A DNA stretch of 8,240 nt from a candidate division FCPU426 bacterium. GTDB lineage: Bacteria; Oederibacteriota; PGYV01; Palsa-1178. The stretch covers positions 4,083 to 12,322 of the forward strand of contig PMTB01000071.1 of the NCBI GenBank assembly GCA_003167475.1. The letters are read 5' to 3'. The notes beneath the pieces are model-generated. The model saw nothing but the letters and a program-made list of their open reading frames with translations, did not search any database and was not told the origin of the DNA. A program made the position numbers and the translations under genes. Below are positions 1 to 7,264 of this stretch, one piece after another. Numbering within the stretch: the stretch's first letter is position 1; each line of letters starts with the position of its first letter.

Positions 1-549
1 CCGGGCGAAGAAGCAAGCGGCGCGCTCCCTCCGCCTCCGGCTGAAGAAGCAAGCGGCGCGCTCCCTCCGCCTCCGGGCGAAAGCGCAGGCGGGGAACTGC
101 CTCCGCCTCCGGCTGAAGAAGCAAGCGGCGCGCTCCCTCCGCCTCCGGGCGAAGAAGTTTCGGCTCCCGCACCCATAGAGGAAGAAGCAAAAGCACCGAC
201 TAAGAAAGCCAAATCTGCCGAAGCGGAAGAAGCTCCGGCAAGGGTAGTGAAGAAATCATCAAAGGCTCCAAAAGCCGGAGTATCGAAATACTCGGTTAAG
301 CGCGGAGACAGCCTCTGGCGTATATCAGGCAAAAATTCAGTATATGGAAATTCGTTCAAATGGCCGCTTGTGTTCAAGGCGAACAGGGCGTCCATCGAGG
401 ACCCGGATTTGATTTATCCGAGGCAGGCTTTGAAGGTCAGCAAGAATTTCACGGCTGACGAAGAAGAAGACGCGGTTGGCAAGGCGAAAGAAACACCGCC
501 GTTCGAACCGCACGCAGAACCAAGAAAGTCGCTTCCTATCAAGTACTAA
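1..549 (+). CDS. LysM-domain secreted/periplasmic protein, 3' part (5' end outside window)
   Basis: The frame is open from base 1 to the TAA at 547-549, giving 182 visible residues, so the true start lies upstream. The GTG at 247 is an internal valine codon and not a convincing start, because the frame stays open and protein-like before it. The first 50 or so residues are a Pro/Glu/Ala repeat of unit GEEASGALPPPP. A charged Lys/Glu/Ala linker follows, then one LysM domain encoded at about 289-438 (YSVKRGDSLWRIS at its start, DPDLIYPRQALKV at its end). A short tail rich in Glu, Pro and Lys closes the protein (ETPPFEP, then LPIKY). LysM domains bind the glycan of peptidoglycan, and the Pro-rich stretch probably spans the periplasm or wall. 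The signal peptide or lipobox cannot be seen. A strong terminator follows, so this gene ends its own transcription unit. The LysM call is firm; the cellular role is not known. Confidence 0.85.
   Translation, partial: PGEEASGALPPPPAEEASGALPPPPGESAGGELPPPPAEEASGALPPPPGEEVSAPAPIEEEAKAPTKKAKSAEAEEAPARVVKKSSKAPKAGVSKYSVKRGDSLWRISGKNSVYGNSFKWPLVFKANRASIEDPDLIYPRQALKVSKNFTADEEEDAVGKAKETPPFEPHAEPRKSLPIKY
4..159 (+). repeat. 36-bp in-frame tandem repeat encoding GEEASGALPPPP
   Basis: Four 36-base units stand head to tail at 4-39, 40-75, 76-111 and 112-147, and a partial fifth starts at 148. Units 1, 2 and 4 are almost identical at the DNA level and differ mainly at the first codon (GGC or GCT, Gly or Ala). 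Unit 3 diverges in the middle (ESAGGEL in place of EEASGAL). The array reaches the left edge, so the copy number is a minimum. Such near-identity suggests recent expansion by slippage or recombination and length variation between strains. Confidence 0.9.
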
Positions 550-569
550 ATGATAGTTGGATAGTTTTT

Positions 570-600
570 AAAAAAGGCCCCTGAATAAGGGGCCTTTTTT
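570..600 (+). terminator. Rho-independent terminator of the LysM gene
   Basis: GGCCCC (576-581) pairs with GGGGCC (589-594) across the 7-base loop TGAATAA. Six A before the stem (570-575) face six T after it (595-600), so the hairpin can also work on the opposite strand. It begins 20 bases after the LysM stop codon and separates that gene from the operon starting at 793. Confidence 0.92.
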
Positions 601-633
601 ATTTGGAACAAATAGCGGTCAGTGGTGTCTGTT

Positions 634-689
634 CTTGTAGGGGCGGACACATAGCGAAGTCACGCAAAGCGCGAGTCCGCCCCTACAAG
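634..689. repeat. Intergenic palindromic element, TTGTAGGGGCG type
   Basis: A 15-base arm CTTGTAGGGGCGGAC (634-648) has its exact reverse complement at 675-689, with 26 bases between (649-674). Weaker complementarity may extend outward (TGTC near 626 and GGACA near 693). Palindromes beginning TTGTAGGGGCG are, to my recollection, dispersed in many bacterial genomes as short non-coding repeats of the REP/MITE kind. No run of T follows, so it is not a typical intrinsic terminator. In RNA it would form a stable hairpin upstream of the promoter near 729. Confidence 0.75.
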
Positions 690-728
690 TGCCGGACAAT
701 TTTTACATGCCCAAACAGTCTAAATATG

Positions 729-756
729 TTGACATAAGGCCTGTTTTTGTTAATAA
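729..756 (+). promoter_or_regulatory. Putative sigma70-type promoter of the TPR-Ton operon
   Basis: A perfect -35 hexamer TTGACA (729-734) is followed after 16 bases by TAATAA (751-756), a 4-of-6 match to TATAAT in an A/T-rich stretch. An alternative TAATAA lies at 754-759 with a 19-base spacer. Transcription would begin near 763, giving a leader of roughly 30 bases before the ATG at 793. It is the only good promoter-like pair I see ahead of the operon. The call rests on consensus alone. Confidence 0.55.
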
Positions 757-792
757 TAAACGGTACGCAATAATAACACTACCCGAGGTAAA

Positions 793-3768
793 ATGAGGAA
801 AATACGGTTTGCCGCAGTTATTATATTTGTACTGATTGCCATGTCCGCTACCGGTTTTGCCCAGCCGCCGGTGCTGCAGTATGACATGGCATATTCGCTG
901 TTTTTGAACAGCAATTACAGGCTTTCAGAGGCGCTTTTTAATTCCTTTACTTCGCTGCGGCCCGAGGATCCGCTCGCCGGGAGCGCCCGTTTCATGGCGG
1001 GGGAGACCGAGTATGCAACGGGCCAGTACGGAAAGGCCCTTGAATCTTATATTTCAATAATTGAAAAATACGGTAATGCCGCTAATAAATACAAGAAAGA
1101 ACTCTATTACAGGTCGGCCGAATGCTATTATCAACTCAAGGATTATGAGAAATCCACCAGGTATATCGGACTGCTGCTTAAGGACTATCCAGGCTCTTAC
1201 CTCACCAGGGACGCATACCTGCTTTTGGGGGAGAATATGTTCCTGACGGGCAATTACACGTCCGCCATTGACGCGCTCAATCACATGGACGACTTCACCG
1301 ATTACGAGCACTTTGATTATGTGTATTATTTAAAAGGCAGGGTCTTTTACGAGCGGTCCATGACCGACGGGGCTGACCTGGCAAAGGACTGCAATGAAGC
1401 CATCAAGTACTTTGACAGGGTCAAAAACGAGTTCCCCGGGAGCAAAATAATCAGCCATTCGGAATTCAGGAAAGCCAACGCGTATTATGCGCTCGGGAAC
1501 TATGACCGCTCCATCAATATCATAACGGGGCTGGTGGAAAAAGAACAGGATGTTAAATTCAAGGTCCTTATGAAATATTTTCTTGCCTGGAACTATTATA
1601 TGACAAAGCAGTATAAAAAAGCGGTCAATATTTATGACGGCATCATAGCGGATTACGGCTCCGACATGCTGACAACATGGAGCGAATATAAGAAAGGCCT
1701 CTGCCTTGAGGCTTTGGGCGACGAGGCAAAAGCGCTCATCCAGTACAAGCGGGTCACGGACAAGTACCCGGATACCATACCCTCGGCGTACGCGCAATAC
1801 GCCATAGGCCAGTATTACTGCAACCAGGGCGATTTTGAGGACGCGCTCATGCAGTTCAACGAGGTCTCCACGAAATATAACGTTGACGAGCTTAACCGCG
1901 CCGTCCTTTTCATGTCGGCGGATATTTATATCAAGCAGGGGAATTTCGGAAGGGCAAAAGATCTCTATATCCGGATAGAAAAAACTTATCCGGCCGACAG
2001 GCTGACTGCCCGGTATATGCAGGGATGGTGTCTTTATAAATCCGCGGATTACACGGGGTCCATAGCCATATACTCCGGGATCGCCTCGGATCCCGGCGCC
2101 AATGATGAAATGAAGGCAAAAGCTCTCCTGAAAACCGGGGATGATTATTATGATATGGGAAAGCCGGAGGACGCCTCCAAATTTTATGACGGGGTCATAG
2201 AGAAGTACTCCAAATTCCAGGACCTGAAGGCCGAAGCTTATTACGGCAAGGGCTGGCTGTTTTATGCCGCCGATAAATACGCGGAAGCTTCTTCGATGTT
2301 CGACAGGGTGAAGGCCCTGTCCCAGGACCGTGAAACCAGGATGAGGGCGGATTTCATGCGCGCCAATACTTTTTACGGCATGAATAAATTTGACGCTGCC
2401 CTCGCGCTTTTCAGCGGTATTATGGGCGAAAAATCAGTGTCAGGGACCATGAGGGAGGATTCCGTATTTTACGGGGCATGGTGCTTTTACAGGGAGGAAA
2501 AATTCGACGCCGCTATCGGGCTGTGGAACAGGTACATACAGATGGTTTCCGACCCGGTAAAAAAGGCCGAGGCACAGTACCGCATAGGCTGGTGCTATTT
2601 CAGGACGAATGATTTTGACAGGGCCATACTTTCCTTCACGGTCATCACGGACCTGTACAAGAGCACCCACCTGTACCAGGAAGCCATGCTGAAAATAGGG
2701 GATTCATATTACAATAAGAAGGATTATGAAAAGGCAATAGGCTATTATAAAAATCTCGTTGACAATTTCCCCGAGCATTACCGCGTCGGGGAGGCGCTTT
2801 ACGGGATACAGTGGTCCTATTACCAGCTCAACGAGCCTGAAAAAGCCATTGAACTTTCAAAGAAGTTCGTCGACAAATATCCGGACTCAAGTTTTACCCC
2901 CGAGATACAGTACAGGATAGCGGAACATTACTATAACAACGGCAAATTCGACACGGCAATCGCCGAATTCCGCAGGTTCCTTGACAAGAACCCTAAGAAT
3001 GACCTTGCCGACAACGCTTTTTACTGGATGGGCATATCATATATGAACCTTAAGGATTACGGGAACGCGGTGAACACGTTCAAGGACATGATAGCCGGGT
3101 TTCCGGAAACGCAATTCGCCGAAAGGGCGGCGTTCAAGATCCCGGGATGTTATTACAATCAGCGCGATTTTACAAACGCGATAGCGTCCTATAATGATTT
3201 CATAGAAAAATACAAGGACTCAAAATACGCTCCCGAGGCGTGTTTCAACCTGGCAATGTCCTATAAAAGGAACAATGACATCCCAAATACCGAAAAATCG
3301 TACCTGAACTTCATCAATACATACAAAGACTCAGGATTATTCGAGCGGGCGAACATGAACCTGGGATATCTTTACCAGGACAACAGGGAATACGACAAGG
3401 CGATAGCGGTTTTTGAGGGCGTGGCGGCCATGAAAAAGGCCAAGGCAGTAGAGGCCCAGTTCTGGATCGCAGACTGCTACAGCGCAGAAAAACTCGACGA
3501 CAAGGCTGTGGAAGCTTATCTGAAAGTTTATGAGGATTTTAAGTCTGAGGAATTATGGGCCGTTTCAGCGCTTGACGCGGTTGGCAAACTCTATGAAAAG
3601 AACAACCAGCTCAAGTCTGCCATAAAAACATACAAAAAAATACTCCTTGTCACGAAGCAGGAAAAGTATACGGATACCGCGAAAAAGAAGATACAACTCC
3701 TGGAAGAGCAGTATAAACTTTTAAACCCGGCGCCCGCTGAGGGGCCTGTGAAAGGGAAGGCAAAGTGA
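793..3768 (+). CDS. Large periplasmic TPR-repeat protein, probable Ton-system component
   Basis: The 991-residue product starts at ATG 793 with a GAGG ribosome-binding site at 785-788. Residues 1-23 form a signal peptide (MRKIR, a hydrophobic core, then ATGFA before Gln24). There is no lipobox cysteine, so the product should be soluble in the periplasm or peripherally membrane-bound. Almost all the rest is tandem TPR-like helix pairs of about 35-40 residues. I count about 25, recognisable by recurring patterns such as YRIGWCYFRTNDFDRA, IGDSYYNKKDYEKA and IAEHYYNNGKFDTA. The last 25 residues are a Lys/Gln/Pro-rich tail. TPR superhelices bind proteins or peptides, and extracytoplasmic ones of this style resemble BamD and YbgF/CpoB. 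The stop overlaps the next gene by 4 bases, and exbB, exbD and tonB follow, so a scaffold role in the Ton machine is likely but inferred. Known annotation schemes include a TPR protein described as a putative TonB-system component. No catalytic domain is visible. Confidence 0.9.
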   Translation: MRKIRFAAVIIFVLIAMSATGFAQPPVLQYDMAYSLFLNSNYRLSEALFNSFTSLRPEDPLAGSARFMAGETEYATGQYGKALESYISIIEKYGNAANKYKKELYYRSAECYYQLKDYEKSTRYIGLLLKDYPGSYLTRDAYLLLGENMFLTGNYTSAIDALNHMDDFTDYEHFDYVYYLKGRVFYERSMTDGADLAKDCNEAIKYFDRVKNEFPGSKIISHSEFRKANAYYALGNYDRSINIITGLVEKEQDVKFKVLMKYFLAWNYYMTKQYKKAVNIYDGIIADYGSDMLTTWSEYKKGLCLEALGDEAKALIQYKRVTDKYPDTIPSAYAQYAIGQYYCNQGDFEDALMQFNEVSTKYNVDELNRAVLFMSADIYIKQGNFGRAKDLYIRIEKTYPADRLTARYMQGWCLYKSADYTGSIAIYSGIASDPGANDEMKAKALLKTGDDYYDMGKPEDASKFYDGVIEKYSKFQDLKAEAYYGKGWLFYAADKYAEASSMFDRVKALSQDRETRMRADFMRANTFYGMNKFDAALALFSGIMGEKSVSGTMREDSVFYGAWCFYREEKFDAAIGLWNRYIQMVSDPVKKAEAQYRIGWCYFRTNDFDRAILSFTVITDLYKSTHLYQEAMLKIGDSYYNKKDYEKAIGYYKNLVDNFPEHYRVGEALYGIQWSYYQLNEPEKAIELSKKFVDKYPDSSFTPEIQYRIAEHYYNNGKFDTAIAEFRRFLDKNPKNDLADNAFYWMGISYMNLKDYGNAVNTFKDMIAGFPETQFAERAAFKIPGCYYNQRDFTNAIASYNDFIEKYKDSKYAPEACFNLAMSYKRNNDIPNTEKSYLNFINTYKDSGLFERANMNLGYLYQDNREYDKAIAVFEGVAAMKKAKAVEAQFWIADCYSAEKLDDKAVEAYLKVYEDFKSEELWAVSALDAVGKLYEKNNQLKSAIKTYKKILLVTKQEKYTDTAKKKIQLLEEQYKLLNPAPAEGPVKGKAK

Positions 3769-5477
3769 GAAAAATAATATTTACCATGGGTTTCCTGGCC
3801 GCGGCCTGCTTTTGCCTCGCGGCCGCCCCGGAAACAGGCGACGACAGCATAACCGACATACAGGAAAACACCTCGTTTGCGAAGGGCGCCTATACCGCGG
3901 GCAACGAAGGCAATACCACAACTGTCAAGAAGGACGAAAGCCAGGATTTTAAGGTGCCTGAGATCAGGATAACCGGCCAGGTTGACACCAAGATAATGTT
4001 AAAGCGAGAGATGACGTCCCTGGAGGACCTGCAGAGCGTGAAGAACATACTTTATGAGAAGGAAAAAATATACATGCCGGATTATTATCTGAAGGAGGAG
4101 TCGCTCTCCCCGAAGGCGCTGGATATCCCGGCTGACAGGGATTATATCGGGCAGCTGAAAGTTTCCGCCGGAACATATTCGGACATTATGGCCGACGGCA
4201 TTATAGGCAAGGTTTTTGACGCCGACAATAAGGCTGTATTCCGGGTCACCCACAATAATTTCTCAAACAATACGGTCAACAACAGGGATACTTCGGATAA
4301 CCTCAATTTTGGCGACCTTTATTACGCCACAAAGTATGATTTTTTGGAGGCCGTGTACAGGGTGAGCGCCGATGTAAGTTCTTACGGCAACCCGTACACC
4401 GATTTTCCGCTGAATATTTTCGGCAAAGAAAACGACACTTCGGACGTATCGCTGACTGCGACTTTTTCCGGCAAGGCGGCCGAATACGGGTTCTCGGGGA
4501 CCCTTGGTTACACCTATTTTAATTCGCAGAACGACGCGGATGTAAGGATATACAAGGAGAACAGGACCTCATTTTCCGCGTCCATGGACAGGGATTTTGA
4601 CATAGACAATGGAAAAAAAATAAAGCTTGTCTCAACCCTTGATTTCTGGGATGCCGAGCAGTTCATGCAGCAGAAGGTTTATCAGGGCGTTGTAAACGCC
4701 GACCTGCTTGTAAAAGCCATAATGTATCTTGAGCCGGTGGTGGTGCAGGCGGGTTTAAGGCTGCGGGATTACAGGGTGACCGGCAATAATTTTTATCCCG
4801 GGTTTTACCTGAAAGCCGATTACGACATAATACCGGACCTTTCCGTATACGCGGCAATGGATCCGACCATGCATGTGCCGGATTATACACTCCTGATGCC
4901 GGGGAACTTCCTTGCCCCTGACCCGGCCCTGGCGCCGGCCACGGACCTGCTTGACCTAAAGACAGGCGTGAACTGGAACGTCCTGGGCGTGTTCATAGAC
5001 GCGTACTGGGGATACAAGATAATAGACAATTCGCTCATGCGCGACGAGGCGGTTTCATCCAGGTATTATACGTTCCTGAACAACGACCTCGAGTACAGCC
5101 GCGCCGGCATAAGCGTGGAAACATTGAAAACAAAGAACATCAGCCTGAATATGTCCTACGAGTATAAAAATATAATAAAAACCGGGGCGTATACGCAGAC
5201 ATACCTTCCGAACAATGAATTCACGCTTAAAGGCTCGTATGAGGTTTCCGAATGGAGCTTTAACCTCGCGCTTAAGGCTTTAAGTTCCTTTATGGGCACC
5301 CGGTCCGAAAAAGCCGGAGCTTACGCGGCGGCGGACGCCTCTGTGTCGCGGAAAATCAACTCCATGCTCACGGTAAACGGCTATATAAATAACTTATTGA
5401 ATAATAACTATTATCTGTTATATTATTACAAAGAAAAAAATATAAATCTCGGGATCGGCGCAACTTTAAACTTTTGA
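3765..5477 (+). CDS. TonB-dependent-receptor-like outer-membrane beta-barrel with minimal plug
   Basis: This 570-residue protein starts at GTG 3765, inside the stop of the TPR gene (GTGA overlap), with GGGAAGG at 3754-3760. Starting instead at Met8 would remove the positively charged front of the signal peptide, so GTG is preferred. Signal peptide residues are 1 to about 21 (MRKIIF, then LAAACFCLAAA). Residues 65-71 (PEIRITG) resemble the strand that carries the TonB box. Residues 72-127 are short and charged, without the motifs of a full plug of 120-150 residues. From about 128 (IGQLKVSAGTYSD) to the end the sequence alternates polar and hydrophobic positions with many Tyr, Phe, Asn and Asp, as in beta-barrel strands. 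The C-terminal segment (GYINNLLNNNYY, then LGIGATLNF ending in Phe) is typical of TonB-dependent receptors and carries the BAM-type C-terminal signal. About 440 barrel residues would suit 22 strands. The neighbouring exbB-exbD-tonB genes support coupling to TonB. The substrate is unknown; another barrel family cannot be excluded. Confidence 0.75.
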   Translation: MRKIIFTMGFLAAACFCLAAAPETGDDSITDIQENTSFAKGAYTAGNEGNTTTVKKDESQDFKVPEIRITGQVDTKIMLKREMTSLEDLQSVKNILYEKEKIYMPDYYLKEESLSPKALDIPADRDYIGQLKVSAGTYSDIMADGIIGKVFDADNKAVFRVTHNNFSNNTVNNRDTSDNLNFGDLYYATKYDFLEAVYRVSADVSSYGNPYTDFPLNIFGKENDTSDVSLTATFSGKAAEYGFSGTLGYTYFNSQNDADVRIYKENRTSFSASMDRDFDIDNGKKIKLVSTLDFWDAEQFMQQKVYQGVVNADLLVKAIMYLEPVVVQAGLRLRDYRVTGNNFYPGFYLKADYDIIPDLSVYAAMDPTMHVPDYTLLMPGNFLAPDPALAPATDLLDLKTGVNWNVLGVFIDAYWGYKIIDNSLMRDEAVSSRYYTFLNNDLEYSRAGISVETLKTKNISLNMSYEYKNIIKTGAYTQTYLPNNEFTLKGSYEVSEWSFNLALKALSSFMGTRSEKAGAYAAADASVSRKINSMLTVNGYINNLLNNNYYLLYYYKEKNINLGIGATLNF

Positions 5478-5489
5478 GGAGGAACACAA

Positions 5490-6107
5490 ATGTTCGGAGA
5501 ACTTTCTTTCTGGCAGATGATGATGAAGGGCGGCGCGACCGTAATTTTATTGCTCGGGATATCGGTTTTGTCATGGTGGATAGTGATCGACAGGTTTATC
5601 AGGTTTGCCCGTATACGCGTAAAAGCAGGGGACTTTATGGGCAAGGTAAAGGACCTGACAGAGTCTGAGGATTACGAAGCGATAATAACACTCTGCCAGT
5701 CCACCCCGGGTCCTGTGTCCGCAGTTGTGCTCGATGGCGTAAAAAACAAGAAAAAAGACAGGGAAAAAATAGAGAGCTCCATGCAGCGCGTCATAAACAA
5801 AGAGTCCGAGCGGATGCAATCCATGCTCGGTATTCTCGGGACCATAGGGAATGTAACGCCTTTCATCGGCCTGTTCGGGACGGTGCTCGGCATCATAAAA
5901 GCCTTCCATGACCTTTCGCTCACGTCAGGCGGCGGACCGGCCGTGGTGGCCAGCGGCATAGCCGAGGCGCTGGTGGCGACGGCTATGGGTATTTTTGTGG
6001 CAGTGCCGGCGGTTATCTTCTACAATTATTTCGTGAGGCTCGTTGATTCCATAGAAACGGAAGCCGTAACAGCAGGGTCCCAGATGCTGGATCTGCTGGA
6101 GGAGTAA
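5490..6107 (+). CDS. exbB: ExbB/TolQ-family proton-channel subunit
   Basis: The 205-residue product starts at ATG 5490, 7 bases after GAGGAGG (5476-5482), which itself overlaps the barrel's stop. It has the three-helix layout of the MotA/TolQ/ExbB family: helix 1 at about 15-35, helix 2 at about 112-137 with the signature PFIGLFGTVLGI (124-135), and helix 3 at about 156-180 with GIAEALVATAMGIFVAVPAV. Thr131, Glu159 and Thr164 align, by spacing and context, with E. coli ExbB Thr148, Glu176 and Thr181, the polar residues lining the proton path, so the protein should be functional. Its length suits a compact ExbB without the extended N-terminus. It forms the inner-membrane pentamer that, with ExbD, turns proton motive force into TonB movement. 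TolQ is the alternative, but no tolB or pal lies nearby and a receptor-like barrel does, so ExbB is preferred. Confidence 0.93.
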   Translation: MFGELSFWQMMMKGGATVILLLGISVLSWWIVIDRFIRFARIRVKAGDFMGKVKDLTESEDYEAIITLCQSTPGPVSAVVLDGVKNKKKDREKIESSMQRVINKESERMQSMLGILGTIGNVTPFIGLFGTVLGIIKAFHDLSLTSGGGPAVVASGIAEALVATAMGIFVAVPAVIFYNYFVRLVDSIETEAVTAGSQMLDLLEE

Positions 6108-6110
6108 GGC

Positions 6111-6545
6111 ATGCTTAAAAAGAGGGAAAAGGAAAAACTCATAGCCGAGATCAACATAACGCCCTTAACCGACGTAATGCTGGTCCTGCTCGTTATTTTT
6201 ATGGTCACCACGCCTTTTATAATACAGGGGAACATAAAGATAAACCTGCCGTCTGCCAAGGCCCCGTCTGATGAGATGCTCGAGGATAACATAGTGGCCG
6301 CGGTCACGCAGGAAGGGAAGATCTTCCTAAACGGCAATGAAATGTCCGATGACTCCATGCTTTTGAACGAGCTTAAGGCGCTGATGCTTAAGACAGGCAA
6401 TAAAAGGGTTATCATAGAGGGCGATAAAAACTCCCTTCACGGCAACATAGTCAAAATAATGGGAATAGCAAAGGAAGCCGGAGCCGACAAGCTCGCCATT
6501 TCCACCATCCCCGATACCGCGGGAGCAGTTAAGGAAAATAAATGA
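6111..6545 (+). CDS. exbD: ExbD/TolR-family stator subunit
   Basis: The 144-residue product begins at ATG 6111, 3 bases after the exbB stop, with GGAGG at 6098-6102 inside the exbB end. It has a short basic cytoplasmic head (MLKKREKEK), one transmembrane helix at about 20-40 and a periplasmic domain to the C-terminus. The family signature INITPLTDVMLVLLVIFMV (residues 14-32) carries Asp21, equivalent to the essential proton-accepting Asp25 of E. coli ExbD. The periplasmic part keeps the usual ending (HGNIVKIMGIAKEAGADKLA) of the ExbD/TolR fold. It pairs with ExbB in the inner membrane and contacts TonB in the periplasm. Length and motifs are normal and no damage is seen. The stop overlaps the tonB start (ATGA), so the two are probably translationally coupled. 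Confidence 0.93.
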   Translation: MLKKREKEKLIAEINITPLTDVMLVLLVIFMVTTPFIIQGNIKINLPSAKAPSDEMLEDNIVAAVTQEGKIFLNGNEMSDDSMLLNELKALMLKTGNKRVIIEGDKNSLHGNIVKIMGIAKEAGADKLAISTIPDTAGAVKENK

Positions 6546-7264
6546 CGCCCGACAGGACGGACATAGCGTCTTTCGCCATATCGCTATTTTTACACGCCGC
6601 AATACTCCTGCTCCTGTCTTACTTAATAGTCCAAAAAGAGCCGATGAGGGTGGCGCTCATAACGGATGTGACCCTGTTGGAGGCCAGGCAGGACACCGGC
6701 CAGACAGGCGAAGAAAAAAAGACTATCGGGGTTGAAAAGAAACAGGAAAAGATAGCCACGGTAATTAAGAAAAAAGTGGTCAAACAGACGCCTTTGAAGA
6801 AAAATGACACATCCGACGTAAAGAGCCTTTTAAAAAAAATAGAAGAACAGAAAGCAAAACTTGATATGGGTATTTCCCGGGAAAATTTAAGGGAGACAAG
6901 CGACGAGAGCGAGCCGGCGAACAACGCCTCATCCGAGGATGCTGGCACGGAAAATACAGAGGAGAAAGCGGTTGCCGGGGGCGCGCCCGCGATCACAGGC
7001 GATATAGCCGCCCGCAAATATAAAAAAGTGGACTGGCGTTTCCCGGAAAAGCTGCCGGAAGAGACGGAACTTATGATAGAGATAACGGTTTTGCCAAGCG
7101 GCATAATAAAGAACGTAAAACTGGTCAGGACCAGCGGCTATCCGGAACTGGACAGGGCGGCTTTTTCACAGGTAAGAAAAATGCAGTTTGATTCTTTGCC
7201 GGCCGGCGCGCCGGAAGAAGAACAGCTTGGAGTGCTGCTATTCAAATTTGGAGTGCAAAAATGA
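6542..7264 (+). CDS. tonB: TonB-family energy transducer with Pro-poor linker
   Basis: The 240-residue product starts at ATG 6542 in a 4-base ATGA overlap with exbD, with AAGG at 6531-6534. One N-terminal transmembrane helix (about 9-30) holds SLFLHAA. Ser14 and His18 have the S-x3-H spacing of E. coli TonB Ser16/His20, the face that engages ExbB/ExbD. The C-terminal domain (about 168-238) is a standard TonB_C fold, with VLPSGIIKNVKLVRTSGYPELDRAAFSQVRKMQF in two visible blocks: the strand around 182-195, and the SGYPELDRAA helix start (198-207) followed by the QVRKMQF end (210-216). This domain grips the TonB box of receptors. The linker (about 31-160) is unusual: Lys- and Glu-rich, with a likely coiled stretch near 91-108 and a Ser/Glu/Ala/Asn region at 119-147, and only a handful of prolines in place of the classic Pro-rich rod. 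It is ordinary in length for short TonB proteins. Confidence 0.9.
   Translation: MTPDRTDIASFAISLFLHAAILLLLSYLIVQKEPMRVALITDVTLLEARQDTGQTGEEKKTIGVEKKQEKIATVIKKKVVKQTPLKKNDTSDVKSLLKKIEEQKAKLDMGISRENLRETSDESEPANNASSEDAGTENTEEKAVAGGAPAITGDIAARKYKKVDWRFPEKLPEETELMIEITVLPSGIIKNVKLVRTSGYPELDRAAFSQVRKMQFDSLPAGAPEEEQLGVLLFKFGVQK

Noticed and set aside
1..159. Repeat array as a possible CRISPR
   Set aside because: Units are contiguous with no spacers, are exact multiples of three and encode a regular Pro-rich protein repeat in the LysM gene's frame.
247..549. GTG 247 as the start of a separate 100-residue LysM protein
   Set aside because: The same frame is open and protein-like from base 1, there is no clear ribosome-binding site before 247, and a start here would leave the LysM protein without an export signal.
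634..689. Palindrome as a second terminator or a riboswitch
   Set aside because: No T-run follows either arm, the centre is 26 bases, it lies upstream of the promoter near 729, and no known aptamer core is recognisable.
702..730. Alternative promoter TTTACA-17-TATGTT
   Set aside because: It matches the consensus less well than TTGACA at 729 with TAATAA at 751, and nothing else supports it.
3765..3830. Barrel protein as a lipoprotein (Cys15 or Cys17)
   Set aside because: The residues before Cys15 are Ala-Ala-Ala rather than a Leu-type lipobox and the hydrophobic core before it is too short; cleavage after the AAA at 19-21 fits better, and barrels are not normally lipidated.
1054..4253. Several minus-strand open frames across the TPR and barrel genes
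   Set aside because: They lie opposite long, clearly protein-like genes, have no domains or convincing ribosome-binding sites, and reflect the codon bias of the real strand.
5490..7264. Tol-Pal system (TolQ-TolR-TolA) rather than Ton
   Set aside because: No tolB or pal gene is present, a receptor-like barrel precedes the module, and the third protein ends in a TonB_C domain with SGYPELDRAA.
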